IMG/VR virus record: IMGVR_UViG_3300042521_002639
Coordinates: 1 to 22,098 of that record
Origin: a virus
DNA length: 22,098 bases
Reading direction: 5' to 3' (one strand)
Shown: in pieces, positions 1-6,436 of the stretch
Layout of the letters: every line of letters starts with the position of its first letter
How positions within the stretch are numbered: the first letter of the stretch is position 1
Made by a program: the position numbers and the translations under genes
The notes under the pieces: model-generated
Database searches by the model: none
Seen by the model: the letters and a program-made list of their open reading frames with translations, nothing else
Told to the model about the DNA's origin: nothing

Positions 1-150
1 ATTCTGGATTTAGAAGATAAGTCAAACTTCACCATAGATTATTCTAAAGACGGTTATCCAGCATTAAATGGCAAACACCCAAGCGAATTAGGACATCAGA
101 AAATAGCAGATTACATTATTAAACACTATGCATATCCTGTTCAACGGTGA
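1..150 (+). CDS. SGNH/GDSL-like protein, C-terminal fragment (copy 1)
   Basis: Frame 1 is open from the first base to a TGA at 148-150, giving the last 49 residues of a protein whose start lies outside the window. It ends with a block of the form H-P-S-E-L-G-H-Q-K-I-A, which matches the C-terminal block of the next gene (H-P-N-E-L-G-H-Q-K-I-A) almost residue for residue. In SGNH hydrolases this is block V, which supplies the catalytic His. The usual Asp three residues before the His is Asn here. The gene overlaps the next start by 23 bases. I infer that it is the first member of a tandem paralogous family; the N-terminal Ser block cannot be checked. Confidence 0.7.
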   Translation: MLDLEDKSNFTIDYSKDGYPALNGKHPSELGHQKIADYIIKHYAYPVQR

Positions 151-760
151 TTCATACACATGGGGAGATGAATTGCTTTATCGTTTAAGAGATCGGTTCA
201 GTAATCTCGTCTCTAAACATTATAATGCTACCAGCAACAACATCTCTATCTGTGGTAATAGCAACGATGCAATCGCTCGTACCACAATGGAATGGTTCTT
301 GCATAATAAAACCTGTGATCTAGCCATCATTCAACTTGCACCCATGTCAAGGTTTGAAGGTTGGAACCCACAAAAGAAAAAGTATTATCATGTTACCATT
401 CAAAAGACACCTGGATGGAAAGAATTTTATATTGAACATTATCAAGATAAACTAGCCGCTGATAATCTCTTTAAGAATTATTACCTCCTAGAACAATTCT
501 TTATCGCTCGTAAAATCAAATATGTCTTTATGCTTCATGACGCATGGGATCAGCATTTGGTTGAATCCAGTAACATTTGGAAATCTATGATTGTTCAAAA
601 ACCAATTTATTATATCCGTGGACATGACTTCATTGAGAATGTTATCTTGCCTGAGAAAGATAAAAAAGACTTGATTGTATCAAATGGTAATCATCCTAAT
701 GAATTAGGACATCAAAAGATCGCACAGCATATTATAGATACTATTGGAACTCTCCAATAA
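128..760 (+). CDS. SGNH/GDSL-like hydrolase (copy 2)
   Basis: A 210-residue protein of about the size of a single SGNH domain. Block I is F-N-G-D-S-Y-T-W-G with the nucleophile candidate Ser9. A block II-like stretch (I-C-G-N-S-N-D-A-I) follows near residue 43. The third block is I-I-Q-L-A-P-M-S-R-F-E rather than the canonical G-x-N-D. Block V has His189 in G-N-H-P-N-E-L-G-H, with Asn188 before it and Asn, not Asp, three residues upstream. SGNH family members are esterases or lipases, often removing or transferring acyl groups on glycans, but the substrate here is unknown. No signal peptide or membrane segment is visible, so a cytoplasmic role in the infected cell is inferred. The start overlaps the end of copy 1. 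This copy keeps the GDS motif that copies 3 and 4 have lost. Confidence 0.65.
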   Translation: MHILFNGDSYTWGDELLYRLRDRFSNLVSKHYNATSNNISICGNSNDAIARTTMEWFLHNKTCDLAIIQLAPMSRFEGWNPQKKKYYHVTIQKTPGWKEFYIEHYQDKLAADNLFKNYYLLEQFFIARKIKYVFMLHDAWDQHLVESSNIWKSMIVQKPIYYIRGHDFIENVILPEKDKKDLIVSNGNHPNELGHQKIAQHIIDTIGTLQ

Positions 761-766
761 AAATAA

Positions 767-1156
767 ATGTTACTCTCTTCTCCAGATGAGTATCTTTATC
801 AATTACAAGCGAACAATAAGGCAGACGCAATAAGATTATGGAGAAAAGCGATTAAGGAAGCATGGAATAACTGTTGCGCGTATTGCGGGCAAAACAAAGA
901 TCAAATGACAATTGATCATATCCTTCCGCAAGCATTAGGCGGAACAGATGAACTCATGAACGTTGTTTGTTGCTGTGAAGATTGTAACCGCGATAAATCC
1001 CATACAGAAGTTGAGATCTGGTATTTTCAGCAATACTTCTTTTCTCAAGAACGCTGGGATAAACTTGAAGACTGGCGAACACCCAAAAAAGATGGTACGA
1101 AGAAAAGATATATAAGGGGTAAAAATGGAACCCCAACAAGATCTATTGTTCAATGA
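767..1156 (+). CDS. HNH endonuclease
   Basis: A 129-residue protein with a standard zinc-supported HNH core: C37-A-Y-C40, then I-D-H-I-L-P with the catalytic His51, G-G at 58-59, Asn65, a second knuckle C70-E-D-C73 and N74-R-D-K. HNH enzymes cut DNA with one metal ion, and small free-standing ones are common in T4-like phages as homing endonucleases. The basic C-terminal tail (K-K-D-G-T-K-K-R) could help DNA binding. The gene starts six bases after copy 2 of the SGNH-like family ends, and its TGA overlaps the ATG of copy 3 (ATGA at 1153-1156). It therefore sits inside the paralogous array without breaking a gene. No flanking intron structure was seen. Family assignment is firm; a mobile role is inferred. 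Confidence 0.88.
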   Translation: MLLSSPDEYLYQLQANNKADAIRLWRKAIKEAWNNCCAYCGQNKDQMTIDHILPQALGGTDELMNVVCCCEDCNRDKSHTEVEIWYFQQYFFSQERWDKLEDWRTPKKDGTKKRYIRGKNGTPTRSIVQ

Positions 1157-1803
1157 AGATATATTTTAATGGTTGTTCTGTAACAGAAGGTGCAGAATTA
1201 AAAGATCCTCATCAAGATCGTTATAGTAGATTATTATGTGATTATTATGGCGCGGAAGAAACAAATAATGCTGCAGCTGGGGGATCTAATGATAGAATTG
1301 TAAGGCAACTTTTAACGGAAGTTAATATTTCTGATTATGATCTTGGTGTCATACAAATGACACATCCATCAAGAACAGAATTTTATACAAAACGGTGTTG
1401 GATACCAATGAATATACAGCATGATTATGTGTCTTGGAATTCAGAACAAACTGAAAAAAATGTTTTATCCCGTTTCTCTTGGTGGAACTGGGGAGAAAAA
1501 ACAGAAATGGATATTATGAAAAATGCTTGGAAAGAATATTATATGCATATTGTAACCGACGAGTTTTTAAAAAACAAAGAACTTGTTCATAATCTAACAA
1601 TTAGAAATTATTTTAAATCTAAAAATATTCCTTTAATCCTATTAACAATTAACCACAAGACATCTATTCTTGAGCATTTTGATATTAGTCTTGCTAATAA
1701 CAAATCATATCCATTAGCTCCTAACAGACATCCTAATGAAGAAGGGCACCACATGATTTTTCAGGACATTGTAAATTATATAAAAGATGAAAATTTACTT
1801 TGA
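1153..1803 (+). CDS. SGNH/GDSL-like protein with GCS motif (copy 3)
   Basis: A 216-residue paralogue of the genes on either side. The N-terminus reads M-K-I-Y-F-N-G-C-S-V-T-E-G, aligning with copy 2 but with Cys8 in place of the Asp of G-D-S, while Ser9 is kept. A G-G-S-N-D-R-I block follows, then V-I-Q-M-T-H-P-S-R-T-E-F. The C-terminal block has His193 in N-R-H-P-N-E-E-G-H, with Pro at the place of the usual catalytic Asp. A Ser-His dyad is therefore possible, but the canonical SGNH blocks I, III and V are each altered. A roughly 30-residue insert rich in Trp (about residues 95-125) distinguishes it from copy 4. The start overlaps the HNH gene by four bases and the end overlaps copy 4 by 17. 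Function unknown; it may be a divergent hydrolase or a ligand-binding derivative. Confidence 0.65.
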   Translation: MKIYFNGCSVTEGAELKDPHQDRYSRLLCDYYGAEETNNAAAGGSNDRIVRQLLTEVNISDYDLGVIQMTHPSRTEFYTKRCWIPMNIQHDYVSWNSEQTEKNVLSRFSWWNWGEKTEMDIMKNAWKEYYMHIVTDEFLKNKELVHNLTIRNYFKSKNIPLILLTINHKTSILEHFDISLANNKSYPLAPNRHPNEEGHHMIFQDIVNYIKDENLL

Positions 1804-2383
1804 TGGATGTTCTTGGACTTATGGGACAGAACTTGAGAATAAAGAACAAGAACGTTTTAGTCGATTACTCTGCAATGACCTTAGTGCAGAAGAAACAAAT
1901 CTAGCTTGTCCAGGTGGATCAAACCAAAGAATAATCAGAAACTTAATAACAGAGACAGATATCACCCAATATGATCTGGCAGTCATTCAATTAACGTATT
2001 CATCCAGAACAGAGTTTCATGATGGCACAACTTGGAGAACAATTAATGTTAATCCAAGACGGGTGAATATTAAAAATGATTTATTACCCAATGTAACCCA
2101 TCAGGATTTTTGGGAATATTATTACACCAACATTTGTAATGATATCTATTTTAAAGTACAAGAAAAGATCGCAGTTGAAACAATCACACACTATTGTAAA
2201 TCTAAAAATGTCCCACTTATATTAATGTCTATTGACCACACGACAGAATTGAATTATGATTTAATCTTGACAAAACCATGGAAACGGTATCCATCCGCAC
2301 CAAAGAAGCACCCGACAAGAGAAGGGCATAAAATGATTACTAAAGACATTCTAAATATAATAACGTCTCGGCAACTGTTATGA
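1787..2383 (+). CDS. SGNH/GDSL-like protein with GCS motif (copy 4)
   Basis: A 198-residue close paralogue of copy 3; about half of the first 80 residues are identical by eye. Block I is F-D-G-C-S-W-T-Y-G with Ser9 kept and Cys8 replacing Asp. The second block is P-G-G-S-N-Q-R-I-I. The third is V-I-Q-L-T-Y-S-S-R-T-E-F. His175 lies in P-K-K-H-P-T-R-E-G-H, again with Pro instead of Asp three residues before His. The ATG lies inside copy 3, and the two frames share 17 bases, which suggests tandem duplication followed by translational coupling. The stop overlaps the next short gene (ATGA at 2380-2383). No signal peptide is seen. Substrate unknown; the neighbouring carbamoyltransferase and glycosyltransferase point to glycan chemistry, which is inference. 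Confidence 0.65.
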   Translation: MKIYFDGCSWTYGTELENKEQERFSRLLCNDLSAEETNLACPGGSNQRIIRNLITETDITQYDLAVIQLTYSSRTEFHDGTTWRTINVNPRRVNIKNDLLPNVTHQDFWEYYYTNICNDIYFKVQEKIAVETITHYCKSKNVPLILMSIDHTTELNYDLILTKPWKRYPSAPKKHPTREGHKMITKDILNIITSRQLL

Positions 2384-2538
2384 CGTACAATGTTTATATC
2401 GATCAAAAGATCGCGTTTGAAAATTTATCAAAAGAAGATGCTGAGAAACGTGCTAGAGAAATACAGCAAATGATTTCCGCTGGCATTCCAACTGAATATA
2501 CTGTTGAACAAATTAAAGTTATTAAAATTAAACCATGA
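2380..2538 (+). CDS. Short conserved-looking protein, 52 aa
   Basis: A 52-residue reading frame beginning M-T-Y-N-V-Y-I-D-Q-K and ending V-I-K-I-K-P. It looks like a strand, a charged helix (about residues 17-32) and a second strand. Support comes from coupling at both ends: its ATG overlaps the stop of SGNH copy 4 and its TGA overlaps the ATG of the next short gene, each as ATGA. The type resembles short cyanomyovirus proteins of unknown role, from memory. No motif allows a functional call. Confidence 0.6.
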   Translation: MTYNVYIDQKIAFENLSKEDAEKRAREIQQMISAGIPTEYTVEQIKVIKIKP

Positions 2539-2630
2539 ACCCTATTGCAAAGCTGATCCGATGGATTAAAGGCGAATATAAGTTGTGGAAACTTCGTAGA
2601 CAAGATCCATACATTTATGAAGATGATTGA
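2535..2630 (+). CDS. Very short basic protein, 31 aa
   Basis: A 31-residue frame coupled by ATGA to the gene before it and ending two bases before the ATG of the carbamoyltransferase. The N-terminal two thirds are basic and amphipathic (I-R-W-I-K-G-E-Y-K-L-W-K-L-R-R) and the end is acidic after D-P-Y-I-Y-E. A D-P-[FY]-I-Y ending is something I recall from small cyanomyovirus proteins, which favours a real gene, but that is memory and not a search. Function unknown. It might simply couple translation into the next gene. Confidence 0.5.
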   Translation: MNPIAKLIRWIKGEYKLWKLRRQDPYIYEDD

Positions 2631-2632
2631 TC

Positions 2633-4018
2633 ATGATTGGAATAAGTGAAGGATTTCATGATGCTGCAATAGCAGTTGTTAATGGCGGTAAGATCAAATT
2701 TGCCGCTCATGCAGAACGATATTCTAGAGTAAAGCATGATAAGCATTTAAATCTACCAGTATGTGCAGAAGCACTGCTCCACACTGAAGATGATATTATT
2801 GCATTCTATGAACGTCCTTGGTTGAAGCGTACTCGTCAATTGTTTGCAGGACAGTACAAGAGTGCATTTAAAGAAAGGAGTATCTACATTACTCCTAATC
2901 AGTATTACTCACATCACCTCTCCCATGCTGCTGCAGCATTTCAGACATCACCATATTCCGATGCTGCATGTGTTGTCGTAGACAGTATTGGTGAATGGGA
3001 TACTGCTTCAATCTGGTATGCTCAGATGGTGGAGGGTTGTGCTAAGTATAAAAAAGTATGGTCACAGAAGTATCCAAGTTCTATTGGATTGTGGTATTCT
3101 TCTTATACGAAATGGGCAGGTCTAAGACCCTTAGACGAAGAATACATCTTTATGGGTATGGCAGCGTTCGGTAAGCCCTTATACGTGGAACAAGCGCGTA
3201 AACTGCTCTCTAGAAATAACCACAAGGGCTTTTCCACCTCTCTTGAAGGAAATCCAGAAGACAACTCAAAGAGTGCAGAGGTTGTTCTTTATGAGGAACT
3301 GAGAAAAATTTTCAATAGAGCAAGGCAATATAGTAATAATATTTGTTATGGAGGAGGAGTTGCTTTAAATTGTGTAGTGAATGCTAAGCTACAAAACGAG
3401 CACCCGTTCATGTGGATTATGCCTAATCCTGGAGACGCTGGAGCTTCCTTAGGGGCAGCTTTATTATCTTATGGTGGTAAAGTCATCTTCACCCCATATT
3501 TGGGTGAAAACATTCAAAAAACGGTTAATCCAAAGGAAGTCGTTGACACATTACTGCACAGAGGCATGTGTGGGATTGCAAATGGTCCCGCTGAGTTTGG
3601 ACCACGGGCTTTAGGTAATAGAAGTCTTCTAGCGGATCCTAGAACTCTACAGATGAAGGATTTAGTTAACACTGTAAAGAAGAGACAAAAGTTTCGTCCA
3701 TTTGCTCCTGCTATTCTGGAAGAATATTGTCAAGACTATTTCCGTATGCCAGCAGAAAGTCGTTATATGTCCTTCGTATACGATTGTAAGCGTCCTGATG
3801 AGATCCCAGCATGTGTTCACGTAGATAATACTGCTAGAGTTCAAACAGTTCCTACATGGTCTTCTAGCATCCTTAGGGAAATACTTGAATGCTGGTATCA
3901 ACGTACTGGTTGTCCAGTTCTTCTCAATACATCACTCAATATTCGTGGAATGCCTATTGTAAATACTTGGAATGATGCAAAAGAATTTTCTGAAAAATAT
4001 AGTATTGAGGTTTTTTAA
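2633..4018 (+). CDS. Carbamoyltransferase, NodU/CmcH family
   Basis: A 461-residue enzyme expected to use carbamoyl phosphate and ATP, through carbamoyl-AMP, to O-carbamoylate a sugar or other hydroxyl. The N-terminal Kae1-like domain has G-I-S-E-G-F-H-D-A-A, A-E-R-Y-S-R-V-K-H-D, the metal-binding pattern H94-H-L-S-H98, F-M-G-M-A-A-F-G, G-G-G-V-A-L-N and P-G-D-A-G-A-S-L-G-A-A. The C-terminal YrdC-like domain has E-F-G-P-R-A-L-G-N-R-S (321-331), F-R-P-F-A-P-A and L-N-T-S-L-N-I-R-G. Family members are usually about 550-600 residues, so this is a compact form, with the C-terminal end short. I chose the ATG at 2633 because it starts directly at the conserved M-I-G-I-S; an in-frame TTG at 2627 is the alternative. 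The stop overlaps the radical SAM start (TAATG). Substrate unknown. Confidence 0.9.
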   Translation: MIGISEGFHDAAIAVVNGGKIKFAAHAERYSRVKHDKHLNLPVCAEALLHTEDDIIAFYERPWLKRTRQLFAGQYKSAFKERSIYITPNQYYSHHLSHAAAAFQTSPYSDAACVVVDSIGEWDTASIWYAQMVEGCAKYKKVWSQKYPSSIGLWYSSYTKWAGLRPLDEEYIFMGMAAFGKPLYVEQARKLLSRNNHKGFSTSLEGNPEDNSKSAEVVLYEELRKIFNRARQYSNNICYGGGVALNCVVNAKLQNEHPFMWIMPNPGDAGASLGAALLSYGGKVIFTPYLGENIQKTVNPKEVVDTLLHRGMCGIANGPAEFGPRALGNRSLLADPRTLQMKDLVNTVKKRQKFRPFAPAILEEYCQDYFRMPAESRYMSFVYDCKRPDEIPACVHVDNTARVQTVPTWSSSILREILECWYQRTGCPVLLNTSLNIRGMPIVNTWNDAKEFSEKYSIEVF

Positions 4019-5205
4019 TGAATAATGATGTAATCTGCTCACAACCATTCACTAAAATTCATAATCTGCCAGGAAAAAATTACGCTCCTTGTTGTTGGTC
4101 AAATTATTCTCAATTTGGTCCACAAAATACTTTACCATTTGACTATTTTGATGGAGAAGAATTTAGAAGAATTAGAAAAGAAATGCTTTTAGGTGATAAA
4201 ACTGAGTTTCTAAAATCTGTTTGTAAAAAATGTTATAAACTTGAAGATGAAAATAACGATTCTCCTAGAAAACAATTTCCTGTAAATGAAAGGATGTTAG
4301 AAAATTTTAATGCAGATGGATCATTAAAAGAAACAAATAATAGATTTGTTCATGTATCAATTAATGTTTATGGCAATTATTGTAATTTAGAATGTTATGC
4401 ATGTAAATCCAGTAATTCAACATCTAGAAATAGTGCTTTAAAAAAATTAGATCCTAAATGGAGCAAAATTAGTGGTTTTTCAATTACAGACAATTTAATT
4501 GCAGATGTTGATAAAGATCAATTTAATAATATTGTTAATCAATTAGTAAAGTATTCACATATTATTGCTACTGTAGAATTGATTGGTGGAGAACCAATGC
4601 TAATGAAATCGCATTTTAAACTTTTAGATGCCTTGATAACATGTGGTCAATCTAAACAAATCATGTTGTCTTATGTTTCAAACATGACATTGATGAATTT
4701 AGATATTATGAAAAAATATTTTGATAATTTTAAACGTACTCACATTCAATGGAGTGTTGATGCTTTAGAAGAAAAAAATTATTGGTTAAGATATCCAACT
4801 GATTGGAACTCAACAATAAAAAATGTTTTTGATGTTCAAAGGTATTTGAATATTACAAAAAAAGGAAAAATAAGAGCAACAATTACTCCCAGTTTACTTG
4901 CAATTCCAAGTTTATTACAAACATATAAATGGCTTTATAGTAGAAATTTAATATCTAAGGAAAATTTCATATTCAACGTCATAACTGAACCAGAAATTTT
5001 AAAACCAAGAAATCTTCCAAATAAATTGAAAGAAAAAATTGCATTATCGGTAAAGTCAGTATCTGAGTTTCATTATAATGATCTGATGCAAGAAAGAAAT
5101 GAAAAAGAATTCCAATTAGCTATTCAATATTGTGATGAATTGGACAAATCTAGAGGTACTAATTGGAGATCTATATTTCCAGAAGTTGCAAAGTATGTAA
5201 ATTGA
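4018..5205 (+). CDS. Twitch-domain radical SAM enzyme
   Basis: A 395-residue protein. The [4Fe-4S] motif that reductively cleaves S-adenosylmethionine is C122-N-L-E-C126-Y-A-C129, the CxxxCxxC signature, and E-L-I-G-G-E-P-M-L follows as the usual GGEP strand. In front of the core lies a region with C7, C25-C26, C69 and C72 (A-P-C-C-W-S and C-K-K-C), followed by E-D-E-N-N-D-S-P-R. This fits the N-terminal twitch type of radical SAM protein, in which extra cysteines hold an auxiliary cluster. Such genes occur in marine T4-like phages. The reaction is unknown; peptide or sugar modification are both possible. It follows the carbamoyltransferase without a gap. Base composition is visibly lower in GC than that gene (see findings). 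Confidence 0.88.
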   Translation: MNNDVICSQPFTKIHNLPGKNYAPCCWSNYSQFGPQNTLPFDYFDGEEFRRIRKEMLLGDKTEFLKSVCKKCYKLEDENNDSPRKQFPVNERMLENFNADGSLKETNNRFVHVSINVYGNYCNLECYACKSSNSTSRNSALKKLDPKWSKISGFSITDNLIADVDKDQFNNIVNQLVKYSHIIATVELIGGEPMLMKSHFKLLDALITCGQSKQIMLSYVSNMTLMNLDIMKKYFDNFKRTHIQWSVDALEEKNYWLRYPTDWNSTIKNVFDVQRYLNITKKGKIRATITPSLLAIPSLLQTYKWLYSRNLISKENFIFNVITEPEILKPRNLPNKLKEKIALSVKSVSEFHYNDLMQERNEKEFQLAIQYCDELDKSRGTNWRSIFPEVAKYVN

Positions 5206-5210
5206 CATTA

Positions 5211-5218
5211 TCTAAATA
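5211..5218 (+). promoter_or_regulatory. Possible late promoter octamer
   Basis: TCTAAATA differs at one base from the T4 late consensus TATAAATA. It lies in one of the few true intergenic gaps of this part, just after the radical SAM stop and 62 bases before the glycosyltransferase start. Location supports it; in AT-rich DNA one mismatch is weak evidence. Confidence 0.4.
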
Positions 5219-5222
5219 ACGT

Positions 5223-5259
5223 GGTATCATGCCTTTGGGTGATACCCGTTTACGTAAAC
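5223..5259 (+). promoter_or_regulatory. Hairpin followed by 12-base palindrome
   Basis: GGTATCA at 5223-5229 pairs with TGATACC at 5240-5246 around a ten-base loop that could itself pair CC with GG. Directly after it, GTTTACGTAAAC at 5248-5259 is a perfect palindrome. No T-run follows, so this is not a standard terminator. It could be an mRNA leader structure or a protein-binding site; function is unknown. Confidence 0.4.
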
Positions 5260-5297
5260 AAATCAAATTGAAGTATATTCATGGCAAAAGGTTTTAA
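5229..5297 (+). CDS. Possible 22-aa basic leader peptide
   Basis: An ATG at 5229 opens a 22-codon frame beginning M-P-L-G-D-T-R-L-R-K-Q and ending in TAA at 5295-5297. It overlaps the glycosyltransferase start by 17 bases, the same overlap length as between SGNH copies 3 and 4. The peptide is rich in Lys and Arg. The frame also spans the hairpin and palindrome, so the open frame could be accidental. It may be a coupling leader or not a gene at all. Confidence 0.3.
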   Translation: MPLGDTRLRKQIKLKYIHGKRF

Positions 5298-6042
5298 AGT
5301 GGTTACAAAACCACCCACATCATCTTCTAATAATACAGATGGTTTTAATTTAGAAGAAGCAAAACAAATGATTAAAGACAAGAGCATTGTCTTTTGTCTT
5401 CCTGGAAGAGGCGTTTCATATACATATCTAAAGAATTTTGTACAACTCTGTTTCGATCTTGTACAAAATGGTGCTTCAATCCAGATTTCACAAGACTATT
5501 CTTCAATGGTCAACTTTGCCCGTTGCAAGTGTCTTGGTGCTAACGTCCTTCGTGGTCCCGATCAACTTCCTTGGGATGGTAAACTGAAGTATGATTACCA
5601 ACTTTGGATTGATAGTGACATCGTATTCAATACAGAATCTTTCTATCGCCTAGTGTGGATGGATAAAGATATCTCTTGTGGATGGTATGCAACTGAAGAT
5701 GGTGTAACTACATCAGTTGCACATTGGCTTGAAGAAGATGACTTCAAGAACAATGGTGGTGTTATGAACCATGAGATGGTTGATGGCATTCAAAAGCGTC
5801 GTAAACCATTCACTGTTGATTACACTGGGTTTGGTTGGACACTAATCAAACACGGTGTGTTTGAGCATCCAGAGATGAAGTATCCTTGGTTTGCACCTCA
5901 GATGCAAGTTTTTGAATCTGGTGAAGTTCAGGATATGTGTGGTGAAGACGTTTCGTTCTGTCTTGATGCTATTAAGGCAGGATTTGAAATTTGGTGTGAT
6001 CCAATCTGTCGAGTAGGACACGAGAAGACACGAGTTATCTAA
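5281..6042 (+). CDS. Glycosyltransferase-like protein, GT-A type
   Basis: A 253-residue protein with the layout of a nucleotide-sugar-dependent GT-A transferase. After a polar N-terminus of about 30 residues comes a first strand (S-I-V-F-C-L-P-G-R-G), then a nucleotide-binding region with N-F-A-R-C-K. The strand L-W-I-D111-S-D113-I-V-F carries the metal-binding DxD. The acceptor half has D-Y-T-G-F-G-W and C-G-E-D-V-S-F at 220-226, typical of the catalytic acidic region, and a late His (247) in V-G-H-E. The family transfers a sugar to glycan, lipid or protein; donor and acceptor are unknown. No membrane segment is visible. It ends the accessory cluster, which favours a joint role in surface or virion glycan modification (inference). 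Confidence 0.72.
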   Translation: MAKGFKVVTKPPTSSSNNTDGFNLEEAKQMIKDKSIVFCLPGRGVSYTYLKNFVQLCFDLVQNGASIQISQDYSSMVNFARCKCLGANVLRGPDQLPWDGKLKYDYQLWIDSDIVFNTESFYRLVWMDKDISCGWYATEDGVTTSVAHWLEEDDFKNNGGVMNHEMVDGIQKRRKPFTVDYTGFGWTLIKHGVFEHPEMKYPWFAPQMQVFESGEVQDMCGEDVSFCLDAIKAGFEIWCDPICRVGHEKTRVI

Positions 6043-6074
6043 TATATTAAGTAGTATTTTGTGTCGGATTACAC

Positions 6075-6239
6075 ATGGAGAAATACGATATATATTGTCA
6101 GGGGAGAAAAATTTACTCTTCCGTAACGGAAGAAGAAATGTTGGACATCACGCAAGAACTTGCTGATCAATTTTATACGAATGGTACTCCCCATCCTGAC
6201 GATATTGTGGTAGAATATCTTGGTTACGACATTGAGTAA
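6075..6239 (+). CDS. Short acidic protein, 54 aa, unknown
   Basis: A 54-codon frame starting M-E-K-Y-D-I-Y-C-Q-G and ending L-G-Y-D-I-E, too short for a usual length cut-off. A predicted strand, a helix rich in Glu (about residues 18-34) and a second strand suggest a small folded domain. It lies 32 bases after the glycosyltransferase and three bases before the next short gene. It resembles small hypothetical proteins of cyanomyoviruses, from memory. No functional motif seen. Confidence 0.6.
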   Translation: MEKYDIYCQGRKIYSSVTEEEMLDITQELADQFYTNGTPHPDDIVVEYLGYDIE

Positions 6240-6242
6240 ATT

Positions 6243-6386
6243 ATGGCAGTGAAAAGATCTTTGAGTGGTTCAAAAATTATTGAATCATCTCCAAAAAATA
6301 CACGTCAGGGACGCTCCAAAAACACAAAGCTTTCTGCGACTAGTAGAAATTGTGCTAAAAAGCGTTATAGAGGTCAAGGAAAATAA
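6243..6386 (+). CDS. Short highly basic protein, 47 aa
   Basis: A 47-residue frame starting M-A-V-K-R-S-L-S-G-S-K, with 14 Lys or Arg and a single acidic residue, also rich in Ser. Such a composition suggests binding to nucleic acid or to an acidic surface. I recognise the type as a recurrent short hypothetical of cyanomyovirus genomes (memory, not a search). It starts three bases after the 54-aa gene ends, so the two are probably co-transcribed. It could act in DNA packaging, in a host takeover step or on the ribosome; nothing in the sequence decides. Confidence 0.6.
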   Translation: MAVKRSLSGSKIIESSPKNTRQGRSKNTKLSATSRNCAKKRYRGQGK

Positions 6387-6436
6387 TTCGTAATTAATAA
6401 GTTGGTTTGAATTCCACTTCACATCATTTATCGAAG

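Noticed and set aside
2351-2357. CTAAATA as a late promoter before the 52-aa gene
   Set aside because: It lies in coding sequence of SGNH copy 4 within AT-rich DNA and the genes there are translationally coupled; nothing else supports it.
2627-2632. TTG start two codons before the carbamoyltransferase ATG
   Set aside because: The ATG at 2633 begins directly at the conserved M-I-G-I-S sequence and follows the preceding stop by two bases, so it is the simpler choice.
3662-3901. Open frame on the - strand inside the carbamoyltransferase
   Set aside because: It is antisense to strongly conserved motifs of the + strand enzyme and shows no protein family features.
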